A program made the translations under genes and the position numbers. A stretch of 11,621 bases of DNA from CAYYAQ01 sp964469555 (GTDB taxonomy: Bacteria > Planctomycetota > UBA1135 > UBA2386). Below are positions 1 through 7,510 of the stretch, piece after piece. The stretch is from contig CAYYAQ010000163.1 in assembly GCA_964469555.1 (NCBI GenBank), forward strand, positions 1 to 11,621, given 5' to 3'. Positions within the stretch are counted from its first letter, which is position 1, and the number at the start of each line of letters is the position of its first letter. The notes beneath the pieces are model-generated. The model was not told the origin of the DNA. It worked only from the letters and a program-made list of their open reading frames with translations, and did not search any database.

Positions 1-1
1 C

Positions 2-1678
2 AAGCCCTACGAGAAACTCGTCACGTGGGACGGGCGCTACAGCGACGTCTACGTCGTCAACACCCGCAACGGCAGCCGCCGGAAGTTGATCACGAAGCTG
101 CGCGGGCGCACTTCGACCTCACCGAGTGGGCGCTACGTGCTTTACTTCGGACAGGACTACCAGTGGTACTCGGTCGATGTCGTGACGAAGAAGCAGCGCT
201 GCCTCACGAGCGGTCTGAACGTCTCGTTCCAGAACGTCCTCGACGATCGCCCCCAACCGTCCTCGGCCTACGGCATCGTCGGTTGGACCAAGGGCGACGA
301 GCACGTGTTGATCAATGACCGCTACGACATCTGGAAGATCAGCATGCTGGGTGGCGAAACGACCTGCGTGACGGATGGCTTCGGCAGGGAAAACCGCATC
401 GTCCTGCGCTACTCACGATTCGATCTCGAGGGCGATGACGACACTCTCAGTCCCGACGAGAAACTCTATCTGCCGGACACGATTCTCCTGACGGCCAAGA
501 ACGACATCACGAAGGCGCGCGGCTACTACACGGACACGGTCAGTGGAGTCGACCGCCCGAAGAAGTTGCTGATGATCGACCGCTCCATCGGTGGTCTGAC
601 CCGGGCCAAGAAGGCGGATCGGCTGTTCTTCACCGTGTCCACGTTCGCGGAGTTCCCCGATGTGTGGGTCGCCGACATGCGTTTCCGCCAACGTCGTAAA
701 CTCACCGACGCCTGCCCGCTCCAACGCCGGGTGCGCTGGGGTCGGTCCGAAGTCGTCAACTGGACGAACGGCGACGGCGTCCAGCTGAAGGGAATCCTCA
801 TCAAGCCCGAGGGGTTCGATCCGAGACGCAAGTACCCGATGATGGTGTACTTCTACGAGCGCAACTCGGACAACGTCCACCGTTACACGAAGCCCTCCGC
901 GGGGACGTCGCCCAACGCGGCGTACTACGTGAGCAACGGCTACTTGTGGTTCGTGCCGGACATCGTCTACACGATCGGCTATCCCGGCGAGTCTGCCGAG
1001 AAGTGCATCATCTCCGGTGTCCAGCACCTGATCGCACAGGGTTTCGTCGACCGCAAGGCGATCGGCACCGCTGGCCACAGCTGGGGCGGCTACCAGACCG
1101 CCCACCTCGTGACCCGCTCGAACCTGTTCGCGGCTGCCGAGTCCGGCGCGCCGGTGAGCAACATGTTCAGCGCATACGGCGGCATCCGCTACTCCAGCGG
1201 GATGTCACGCCAATTCCAATACGAGCGGACCCAGAGTCGCATCGGCGGCACGCCGTGGCAGCACCCGCAACGGTATTGGCAGAACTCGCCGCTGTTCTAT
1301 GCCGACCGCGTCAAGACCCCTGTGCTGATCCTGCACAACGACAACGATGGCGCCGTGCCGTGGACGAACGGCCTTGAGTTCTTCATGGCGCTGCGTCGGC
1401 TCGGCAAGGAAGCGTACTTGTTTAACTACAACGGCGAGCCGCACGGTCTTCGCAAGACGCAGAACAAGAAGGACTGGACGCGTCGCATGGCGGAGTTCTT
1501 CGACCATCACCTGCGGGGCAATCCCGCGCCGAAGTGGATGACGGAAGGCGTTCCCTACGCCGAGCGTGATCGGGAGAAGATCCAGTATGCGCCGAGCTTC
1601 ATCGACCGGAAAAAGCGCAAGGCTTCCGCGATAGGCACGTCCACGCCGCCGACCCAGAATCAGGTTGGCAACCGCTAG
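2..1678 (+). CDS. S9 family prolyl-oligopeptidase-like serine peptidase (5' end missing)
   Basis: The frame is open from base 2, so the N-terminus lies left of the window; 558 residues are visible. The first ~230 residues read as beta-propeller blades, with a typical 'GRYSDVYVVN' blade and a 'NDRYDIWKI' strand. The C-terminal ~320 residues form an alpha/beta-hydrolase domain. The catalytic triad can be placed: nucleophile Ser in GHSWGGYQ (codon 1079-1081, visible residue 360), Asp in NDNDGAVPW (1346-1348, residue 449) and His in GEPHGL (1442-1444, residue 481). Their order and spacing match the S9 family, which cleaves oligopeptides, often after proline, and is commonly exported in related bacteria; the signal-peptide region is not visible. 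The stop TAG (1676-1678) overlaps the stop of the converging gene. Substrate preference cannot be read from sequence. Confidence 0.93.
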   Translation, partial: KPYEKLVTWDGRYSDVYVVNTRNGSRRKLITKLRGRTSTSPSGRYVLYFGQDYQWYSVDVVTKKQRCLTSGLNVSFQNVLDDRPQPSSAYGIVGWTKGDEHVLINDRYDIWKISMLGGETTCVTDGFGRENRIVLRYSRFDLEGDDDTLSPDEKLYLPDTILLTAKNDITKARGYYTDTVSGVDRPKKLLMIDRSIGGLTRAKKADRLFFTVSTFAEFPDVWVADMRFRQRRKLTDACPLQRRVRWGRSEVVNWTNGDGVQLKGILIKPEGFDPRRKYPMMVYFYERNSDNVHRYTKPSAGTSPNAAYYVSNGYLWFVPDIVYTIGYPGESAEKCIISGVQHLIAQGFVDRKAIGTAGHSWGGYQTAHLVTRSNLFAAAESGAPVSNMFSAYGGIRYSSGMSRQFQYERTQSRIGGTPWQHPQRYWQNSPLFYADRVKTPVLILHNDNDGAVPWTNGLEFFMALRRLGKEAYLFNYNGEPHGLRKTQNKKDWTRRMAEFFDHHLRGNPAPKWMTEGVPYAERDREKIQYAPSFIDRKKRKASAIGTSTPPTQNQVGNR

Positions 1679-2307
1679 TTTACGGGTTCGCTCGGGTTCT
1701 TGTCCCCGCCCGCATCATCCGGCCAGATAGCCGTGAGTTCTTCTGCGGGCGGGCTGAGCAGTCCTTCGCGGGCGAGGACGTGCGCGACCGTGGGCTCGAT
1801 GCCCGCGAGTTCAATCGCATGTTCGTGCGGAATTTGGAGGAGGGCGCGGTGCGTCTTGGCGAACGACGCTTGGAGCATCGCCATCTCGGTGCTGATGTGC
1901 AGGTAGTTGTCGATGACCTCGGCGCTGCCGTGCAGTCGATCCACGAGTTCCTCGTCAGATTTCGCCAGGGCCGTGGCCATGACCTTCTTCTTGCGGGCCA
2001 CTCTGCGGCGGTCACTGCTGCAACGCCCGTTTCTGAGTTTGGCACCCGTGTCGCCGACGAGGATCTTCCGCGCCTGACGAACGGAGTATGGGTTGATCTT
2101 CGTACCGTCTGCCCGTTTCTCGATATCTGGGTCGCGACGGGCGAGGGTTTCCATCTCGTACGGGGTCGCGTCGGGCTGCACCGACAGGTACCACACGCAC
2201 AACGCGACGGCGCGGGTCTTCAGCTGACCGTCGAACGTGGTCATGACCTCCTGGTGTGCCAGGTCGCCCCAGTTCTTCTCAATCGGTTTCCATTGCGTAG
2301 CGAGCAT
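1675..2307 (-). CDS. Hypothetical protein, basic and helix-rich, possibly DNA-binding
   Basis: I do not recognise the family. The frame is supported by strong G/C preference at third codon positions (long runs such as ATG ACC ACG TTC GAC). The ATG at 2307 was chosen because a GAGG lies about 7 bases upstream; a GTG at 2352 in the same frame would add 15 residues. From the ATG it is 210 residues. Residues ~30-85 look like helices followed by 'DGTKINPYSVRQARKILVG', reminiscent of a winged-helix or helix-turn-helix fold (inference only). Residues ~90-110 are very basic (RRRVARKKK), and residues ~115-195 look mostly helical, ending in an acidic tail. There is no signal peptide or membrane segment. 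Its last four bases are shared with the stop of the peptidase gene, so the two converge tail to tail with no spacer. It is transcribed away from the response regulator across a shared upstream region. Confidence 0.72.
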   Translation of the reverse strand: MLATQWKPIEKNWGDLAHQEVMTTFDGQLKTRAVALCVWYLSVQPDATPYEMETLARRDPDIEKRADGTKINPYSVRQARKILVGDTGAKLRNGRCSSDRRRVARKKKVMATALAKSDEELVDRLHGSAEVIDNYLHISTEMAMLQASFAKTHRALLQIPHEHAIELAGIEPTVAHVLAREGLLSPPAEELTAIWPDDAGGDKNPSEPVN

Positions 2308-2428
2308 CGTTGTGCCTCGGTCATTCCCCAGCCAATATTGGTCGGTCCGCACGTCGGGTGCGTCCCCACCTCATCTCGGCTTTCTGGCCAGTGCGGCTTG
2401 TGCCGAACTGCCGCGCGGATTCACCGGC

Positions 2429-2460
2429 TTGACATGGGGGCTGATCGCCCCACACTGTGG
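2429..2460 (+). promoter_or_regulatory. Candidate sigma70-like promoter with hairpin and small inverted repeat
   Basis: A perfect TTGACA lies at 2429-2434. Sixteen bases later comes CACACT (2451-2456), a poor -10 box (3 of 6). The spacer is almost filled by GGGGC-TGATC-GCCCC (2437-2451), a 5-bp GC stem, and the -10 candidate overlaps CCACA-C-TGTGG (2450-2460). It could drive the response regulator with a ~150-base leader, or be chance. No better promoter was seen in this divergent intergenic region. Confidence 0.2.
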
Positions 2461-2616
2461 ACGGTTCCCGCACATCAGCGAGTTCGTCGCTGGGGATTTA
2501 TTCGAATCAGGAAGAGCTGTGACTTCTCAGCTGGAGGGTAGTGGGGGAGATGCGAGAGAGCACAGGAAACGATTGCGTGATTGGTTCAGCAAACTACGAT
2601 CCTCGAGATCTGTAGA

Positions 2617-3261
2617 ATGACCGTCATTCGCATCTACCTAATCGATGATCAAGCGATGATCCGGGCCGGGTTTCAGGCCCTCCTGGAGATGGACGAGTCG
2701 TTGAAGGTCGTGGGCTCGACGGGAGATCCACGTCACGGCGTGGATGAGGTCGGCAGGCTCCGGCCCGACCTCGTGGTGCTCGACATCACGATGCCGGGCA
2801 TCTCCGGCCTCGACATCCTCGCGCCGATCAAGAAGGTGTCACCGGAGACGAAGGTGTTGATCGCCTCGAATCACGAGGGGTCGTTCCACGTGATCCAGGC
2901 GATGCAGGCCGGAGCCGACGGCTACCTGTCGAAGGACTCCGAGCCCGAAGAGTTGCGGCTTGCCATCACGTCCATTTTCGCTGGGGAGACCTACGTCTCG
3001 CCGAAGGTGACCAACGCACTCGCCGGCGAGTCCAGGACGGACGCTCCCGCGAGTTCGATGCTCGATAGGCTCACGCCTCGGGAGCGCGAGGTGTTTCAGC
3101 TCCTCGCCCTGGGGAAGGCCAACAAGGAAGTCGCAGAGGTCCTCGATTTGTCGCTCGGCACCGTGAAGAAGCACCGGGAGAATCTGCAGCGGAAACTGGA
3201 GTGCCGCTCCGGCGCCGAGATCGCGCGTCTCGCCATCCGCGAGGGACTGCTCGGCCCGTAG
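2617..3261 (+). CDS. NarL/FixJ-family response regulator (REC + LuxR HTH)
   Basis: This 214-residue cytoplasmic transcription regulator has a receiver domain at residues ~3-118: acidic pair D10/D11, phospho-acceptor D56 in LVVLDITMPG, S84 at the end of beta-4 and K106 in YLSKDS. It also has a LuxR-type helix-turn-helix at residues ~150-211, with the hallmark LTPREREVFQLLALG, then NKEVAEVLDLSLGTVKKHRENL. All phosphorylation and DNA-contact landmarks are present, so it should be functional. The ATG at 2617 sits directly before the first beta strand, as usual; an in-frame TTG at 2581 would add a 12-residue extension without family support. No histidine kinase lies within view on either side, so it is an orphan here and its signal and targets are unknown. 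Its start is divergent from the hypothetical gene ending at 2307. Confidence 0.95.
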   Translation: MTVIRIYLIDDQAMIRAGFQALLEMDESLKVVGSTGDPRHGVDEVGRLRPDLVVLDITMPGISGLDILAPIKKVSPETKVLIASNHEGSFHVIQAMQAGADGYLSKDSEPEELRLAITSIFAGETYVSPKVTNALAGESRTDAPASSMLDRLTPREREVFQLLALGKANKEVAEVLDLSLGTVKKHRENLQRKLECRSGAEIARLAIREGLLGP

Positions 3262-3265
3262 CCCA

Positions 3266-3441
3266 CTACTTCGGTGGCGCGATCGGTTCCATGCCCGTCG
3301 GCCCGCCGCGTTGTGATCGGCTTGGAGTCCGGGGGGGTGTTTCTTTGCGAGGCGGTGGACGGCGATCACCGCGACCATCTCGATGAGTCTGAAGCCCACC
3401 ATGTCCCGCGAGGTCCCCTGATGACGACTAGCGTGGGTCAT
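3266..3441 (-). pseudogene. Remnant of a small gene with prepilin-like N-terminus
   Basis: On the minus strand an ATG at 3441 is preceded by GGGAG (3450-3454) with an 8-base spacer. It begins a 13-15 residue hydrophilic leader, followed by GFRLIEMVAVIAV (3358-3396). This matches the type IV prepilin/pseudopilin processing site: Gly before Phe, Glu at mature position 5, then a hydrophobic helix. The hydrophobic run breaks after 'VIAV' into 'HRLAKKHPPG', and the frame then continues without a family-like sequence across the antisense of the response regulator. If one base were added to the C7 run (3331-3337), the frame would instead close at a TAG (3266-3268), giving a 58-residue protein with a Pro-rich tail ending GMEPIAPPK. 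So it is either a decayed or internally deleted prepilin, or a short single-span membrane protein with a homopolymer error. That anything was a gene here is inference from the start region. Confidence 0.4.
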
Positions 3442-3483
3442 GTTGCGGTCTCCCAAAACACCAAGCGGTCCAAGGAATCGGTG

Positions 3484-3499
3484 CCCCCCCCGCGGGGGG
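3484..3499. repeat. Perfect C6-GC-G6 palindrome
   Basis: C8-G-C-G6 contains the 14-base perfect palindrome CCCCCCGCGGGGGG (3486-3499). It lies in the gene-poor stretch 3262-3602, upstream of the DUF1294 gene and of the minus-strand remnant. It could extrude as a very GC-rich hairpin, but no T tract follows on either strand, so it is not a standard terminator. Confidence 0.5.
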
Positions 3500-3602
3500 A
3501 TTGATTAGCCGAACGTGGATATCGCGTTGGCCTGGAGAGAAGAACTTCGACATTTTATTCCAGGCTCCGACACTGGGTCTGCGAAGTGTTGCACCACTCG
3601 AC

Positions 3603-3878
3603 ATGCCAGAATTCATCATCTACCTCACCCTGACGATGAGCACGGTGACCTTCTTCGTGTTCGGGTGGGACAAGCGACGCGCGAGGAAGGGCGGTGGGCG
3701 CATCTCGGAGCGCACCCTGGTCGCGTTGTCGTGGGCGACCGGATTCGTCGGTGGGTGGATCGGCATGGCCGTTTTCAGACACAAGACCCGCAAGACCAGC
3801 TTCAAGATCAAGATGGCGCTGGTGTCGATCGCGAATCTGCTGTGGGGCCTCCTCTGGTTCGCTACGGCGTCGTGGTGA
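3603..3878 (+). CDS. DUF1294 family small membrane protein
   Basis: This 91-residue protein carries the DUF1294 signature: FFVFGWDKRRAR, then GGRISERTL, a glycine-rich segment (FVGGWIGM) and RHKTRKTSFK near the end. It has about three hydrophobic segments: residues ~4-18, ~38-56 and ~70-88. That points to an inner-membrane protein with cytoplasmic basic loops. In other genomes the domain occurs alone or fused to a cold-shock domain; its function is unknown. The ATG at 3603 fits the usual family start, just before the first hydrophobic segment. A TTG at 3501 in the same frame would add 34 residues of non-family sequence and is not favoured. No clear Shine-Dalgarno is visible. It stands alone, about 100 bases before the CotH gene on the same strand. 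Confidence 0.88.
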   Translation: MPEFIIYLTLTMSTVTFFVFGWDKRRARKGGGRISERTLVALSWATGFVGGWIGMAVFRHKTRKTSFKIKMALVSIANLLWGLLWFATASW

Positions 3879-3980
3879 TGAACTCCCGGCGCAAAACTAT
3901 CGCTCCGCGCACCGGCCGGACGCGAGATGCGCTACCGTGTCGATCGCCTACCCAGCCCGATCATCCCCCGACCGGATTCC

Positions 3981-6719
3981 ATGTTGAATCGACTCGATCG
4001 ACTCCTCGCTGTGACGCTCTCGTTGCTCGCTTCCCCGGCGGTTTCCCAGTCCGGTCCCGTCGTCAGCGAGATCATGGCTGCCAACATCGTGACGTTGGCG
4101 GACGAGGACGGCCATTCGTCGGACTGGATTGAGATCCACAACCCCACGACGAACGCCATCGATGTGGGCGGCTGGTTTCTGACCGATGACAACACAAGCC
4201 CGAGAAAGTGGTCGTTTCCCAAGCCGACGAGCATCGGGGCGAGTGGGTTCCTGGTCGTGTTTGCCTCGGCCAAGAACCGATCGGTCGCGGGCAAGCAGCT
4301 CCACACGAATTTCAGTCTAAAGCGCGGGGGTGAGTACGTCGGATTGGCGGACGCCACCGGCAAGTTGGTTTCCGACCTCGGCGCAGGGTACCCGCGGCAG
4401 TATCCAGACATCAGCTACGGCCTCGAGTTCAAGCCGACGCTCACCACGAAGAAGGTCTACTTCCCCTGGGGAAGCCCCGGGCGGGCGAATGGTCTGGGCG
4501 CCGCGGTCGTTGGAGATGTCTTCCACCGACCGTTGAAGCTCAGCGGAGCCGATGACTGCGTTGTCACAGCTGAGGTGGTCAATCCGAATCGCGCCAAGGT
4601 CAACAGCATCATCCTCAGCTATCGCGTGGACTTCGCCGCGGAGACCGGGCTGGCTATGAGGGACGATGGCAAGGCGCCGGACCGGGTTGCGAACGACGAT
4701 CGATGGACGGCTTTGATACCTGCGTCGAAGTATGCGACCGGACAAATGGTCCGTTGGCGCATCAAGACCTCGATCCAGGGTGGAGCATCGGCCACCGTTC
4801 CGGTCAATCTCTCGTCGATCAACTCGCCTGCGTACTTCGGAACTATGGTCGACGACCCGGCCTCGAACACCGGCCTGCGGACGTTCCACTGGTGGGTCGC
4901 CGCGGCGTGGCGAGCGAATACCACCACCGGAACGCGCTGCTCGGTCTTCTTCGACGGAGAGTTCTACGACAACGTCATGGTCCGCATCCGTGGCAACACG
5001 TCGAAGACATACCCGAAGCAGTCCTACAAGTTCGACTTCAACAAGGGCTACCACCTCCTCTACGACCCGAAGAAACCTCGAGTCGAAGAAGTGAATCTGA
5101 ACACGACGTACGCCGACAAGGCGTTCATCCGGCAGATCCTCGCGTACGAGACGTTTCGCGATTCGGGCGCGGACTACAGCGTCACGTTTCCGGTGCGGCA
5201 GCAGCAGAACGGCAAGTTCTTCATGGTCTCGATCTTCACCGAACAGGTGGACGAGGAGTATCTCGAGCGTCAAGGACTGGATTCGACCGGCGCGCTCTAC
5301 AAGGTCTACAACCAGCTGGAGAGGTTTTCATCCGGTCGCCTCGAGCAGAAGATCACGACGCCGGCCGGGTACGCCGACATCCGGTTGTTGATCAGTTCGA
5401 TCGCGTTCTCTGGCGCCGCGCGCGACCGCTACCTGTGGGACAACATCGACATCCCGGCGTGCATCAACTACTGGGCAGGGACCGTCCTGATGCACGACAA
5501 CGACAGCGTCGCGAAGAACTACTACCTCTACCGCGATTCGTACGGAGACGGTGAGTGGCGGTTTCTGCCTTGGGACAAGGACCTGGTCTTCGGTCGTAAT
5601 TACACCGGCAGCGTCCTCAACGACACGATCTGGGCTGAACGGGACCCCCAGAGCCACCCCCTCTACGGCGACTCGTCGCACCAGAAGATCGACAGACTCT
5701 ACAACCGGCTCGTCAACGCTCTGCTGCGGGAGCCCGTGATCCGCGAGATGTACCTGCGTCGGCTTCGCACGTTGATGGACAGCTTGCTCAACGATTTGTC
5801 GACCCCGGTCGCGAAGCGCTACTACGAGCGGCGCATCGATACCCTCGAGCGGCGGATGACCACCACCGTGGCGCTCGACAAGGCGAAGTGGGGCGTGCCG
5901 CAGTACGGGAACCGAAGTCTCGACTTCCACAGTTCGATCGACATTCTGGAATCGTCGTACCTGGACAGGCGCCGCAAGCACCTGTTCCAGACGCACAGCT
6001 CCAACTCCAGCGGGATCATCCCGAAGTCCCAGCCGGTGAGTGGTCTGCGGATGGCTTTTGGCACCGTCGAAGATCGTCCGGTGTCGAACGATCTCGCGGA
6101 GCAATTCGTCGAGGTCATCAACAGCAACAAGGTCGCCATCGACATCTCGAATTGGAGCGTGCGCGGCGCCGGCATCGAGTTCACGTTCGAGCCCGGCTCC
6201 GTGATCGGCGCGGGCAAGTCGGTGTTCGTCGCCGCGCTGCCGACCGCGTTCCGCAAGAGGAAGTCCGGCCCGTCGGGCGGGCAGAAGCTCCTCGTCGTCG
6301 GCCCGTTCAAGGGCGTGCTGCAGGCGCCGCTCGGTCTCGTCGTCTACAACGACATGGGATTCCCCGTCACGGAGACCGGCGAGTTCCCGTACAGCCTGAC
6401 GACCAAGGGCAGCGGCGACGTGCGCATCACGGTTGACAAGGCCATGCCGCGGACGCCGCTCCGCATCCTGTTCTCACTCGACAACTCCGGCGCCCCGGGG
6501 TCGGGCCCGATTCTCGGGCTGGGGACGGACGTCGTCGCGCAGCTTGGGCTGCCGCTCGGAACCCCGCCGCTGCATATCTTGACCGACGCGAAGGGTAGCT
6601 ACGTGTTCATCGCTCCGAACAACACGTTACCCAAGGGACTACAGCTCACGAGCCGCGGATTCTATCTAGACGAGGACGGTCGCATCGTCGTCAGCCAGGT
6701 GCAGCGAGTTACGTTCTAG
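3981..6719 (+). CDS. Secreted CotH-kinase family protein with two lamin-tail domains
   Basis: This is a 912-residue protein. Residues 1-23 form a signal peptide (LAVTLSLLASPAVSQ), which decides the ATG at 3981 over an in-frame ATG at 3927. Residues ~26-135 are a lamin-tail domain (SEIMAAN, then DWIEIHNPT, GGWFLTDD). A beta-sandwich-like linker follows (~175-280). The CotH region spans ~284-604, with RIRGNTSKTYPKQSYKFDF from residue 335, DNDSVAKNYYLYRD, and FLPWDKDLVFG at 528-538, whose D532 and D534 are the likely metal or catalytic acids. A second lamin-tail domain lies at ~691-793. A terminal beta-rich domain (~802-912) has the G/P-rich style of C-terminal domains I recall from large planctomycete exported proteins. 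Bacillus CotH phosphorylates spore-coat proteins; the substrate here is unknown. It is probably exported or surface-attached. A possible terminator follows directly. Confidence 0.93.
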   Translation: MLNRLDRLLAVTLSLLASPAVSQSGPVVSEIMAANIVTLADEDGHSSDWIEIHNPTTNAIDVGGWFLTDDNTSPRKWSFPKPTSIGASGFLVVFASAKNRSVAGKQLHTNFSLKRGGEYVGLADATGKLVSDLGAGYPRQYPDISYGLEFKPTLTTKKVYFPWGSPGRANGLGAAVVGDVFHRPLKLSGADDCVVTAEVVNPNRAKVNSIILSYRVDFAAETGLAMRDDGKAPDRVANDDRWTALIPASKYATGQMVRWRIKTSIQGGASATVPVNLSSINSPAYFGTMVDDPASNTGLRTFHWWVAAAWRANTTTGTRCSVFFDGEFYDNVMVRIRGNTSKTYPKQSYKFDFNKGYHLLYDPKKPRVEEVNLNTTYADKAFIRQILAYETFRDSGADYSVTFPVRQQQNGKFFMVSIFTEQVDEEYLERQGLDSTGALYKVYNQLERFSSGRLEQKITTPAGYADIRLLISSIAFSGAARDRYLWDNIDIPACINYWAGTVLMHDNDSVAKNYYLYRDSYGDGEWRFLPWDKDLVFGRNYTGSVLNDTIWAERDPQSHPLYGDSSHQKIDRLYNRLVNALLREPVIREMYLRRLRTLMDSLLNDLSTPVAKRYYERRIDTLERRMTTTVALDKAKWGVPQYGNRSLDFHSSIDILESSYLDRRRKHLFQTHSSNSSGIIPKSQPVSGLRMAFGTVEDRPVSNDLAEQFVEVINSNKVAIDISNWSVRGAGIEFTFEPGSVIGAGKSVFVAALPTAFRKRKSGPSGGQKLLVVGPFKGVLQAPLGLVVYNDMGFPVTETGEFPYSLTTKGSGDVRITVDKAMPRTPLRILFSLDNSGAPGSGPILGLGTDVVAQLGLPLGTPPLHILTDAKGSYVFIAPNNTLPKGLQLTSRGFYLDEDGRIVVSQVQRVTF

Positions 6720-6772
6720 TCCGTTCACCGCCTCAGTCGCGCTCGACCTCGAGTCTTCGAATCGGACTTTTC
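6718..6772 (+). terminator. Possible terminator after the CotH gene
   Basis: AGTCCG (6718-6723) pairs with CGGACT (6763-6768), which is followed by TTTCC after the final T of the stem. The intervening 39 bases hold a smaller CTCG-ACCT-CGAG hairpin (6742-6753). The stem overlaps the stop codon and has a short T run, but the loop is long, so this is a weak candidate. Confidence 0.3.
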
Positions 6773-6812
6773 CTACGCCGGTTTTGCATGCGCCGCGTCG
6801 TACACTCAACGC

Positions 6813-7460
6813 ATGGTCACACTGCTCGCCGACGAACTGGCTGCTTACGTTCACGATCACACGACGCACGAGTGCGAACTCTTCGAGCGATTGCGTCGCG
6901 AGACGTTCGCCGCGCTCGATGATCCACAGATGCAAGTAGGACGGGTTGAGGGTGCGTTTCTTCGTATCATCGTGCAGATCTCTGGAGCTCGTCGCGTGCT
7001 CGAGATCGGAACGTATAGTGGTTACTCCGCGCTCAGCATGGCGTCCGGGTTGCCGAGTGACGGACGACTGATCACGTGCGACATCGATCCTGTTGCAACC
7101 GCTGTCGCCCAGAGGTTCTTCAACGAGAGTCCCTGGGCCGACAAGATCGAACTGCGACTCGGACCCGCGCGGGACACGTTACGAACTCTGGCCCAGGAAC
7201 GCGCCGTGTTCGACCTCGTCTTCCTCGACGCCGACAAGGAGAGCTACGTCGAGTACTTCGATGCCGCGCTGCCGATGGTCGCGTCCGGCGGCCTTATCGT
7301 CGTGGACAACACGCTGTGGGGCGGCGCGGTGCTCGATCCGAAAGAAGCGAGCGATCGCGGAATCGTCGCTTTCAATTCGCACGTTCGTGATGACGATCGC
7401 GTCGAACAGGTTCTGCTCTCCGTGCGCGATGGGATCACGCTTTGTCGGAAGACATCCTGA
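6813..7460 (+). CDS. Class I SAM-dependent O-methyltransferase (family 3, COMT/CCoAOMT-like)
   Basis: This is a 215-residue cytoplasmic enzyme of the usual family length. It transfers a methyl group from S-adenosylmethionine to a hydroxyl, typically of a catechol-like or phenolic substrate, with a divalent metal. SAM-binding motif I is VLEIGTYSGYSAL (residues 62-74), and the acidic residue ending beta-2 is D90 in ITCDIDP. The metal site is D139 in FLDADKESY, with D165 and N166 in VVDNTLWGG. The leader region MQVGRVEGAFL (40-50) is also typical. All key residues are present. The ATG at 6813 gives the standard family start; no strong Shine-Dalgarno is seen. The physiological substrate cannot be inferred, and the neighbours give no biosynthetic context. 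Confidence 0.95.
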   Translation: MVTLLADELAAYVHDHTTHECELFERLRRETFAALDDPQMQVGRVEGAFLRIIVQISGARRVLEIGTYSGYSALSMASGLPSDGRLITCDIDPVATAVAQRFFNESPWADKIELRLGPARDTLRTLAQERAVFDLVFLDADKESYVEYFDAALPMVASGGLIVVDNTLWGGAVLDPKEASDRGIVAFNSHVRDDDRVEQVLLSVRDGITLCRKTS

Positions 7461-7510
7461 TAGAGATGCGTCGCGAGATTCGCAACGGGGACGGAGAATG
7501 ATTGGTCTAA

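Noticed and set aside
413..1105. 230-residue minus-strand open frame inside the S9 peptidase
   Set aside because: Antisense shadow; the plus strand has an intact catalytic triad and propeller motifs.
1780..2541. 253-residue plus-strand open frame over the hypothetical gene
   Set aside because: Mirror of the minus-strand gene, which has the better third-position G/C pattern and a ribosome binding site; the plus product shows no domain character.
2581..2616. TTG start extending the response regulator by 12 residues
   Set aside because: The extension has no family counterpart; the ATG at 2617 sits at the normal receiver-domain start.
3274..3504. 76-residue plus-strand frame in the 3262-3602 gap
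   Set aside because: No ribosome binding site or domain character, and it is the antisense of the prepilin-like motif.
3515..4132. 205-residue plus-strand open frame spanning DUF1294 and the CotH signal peptide
   Set aside because: Overlaps two recognisable genes in another frame and gives an H/R-rich product with no family features.
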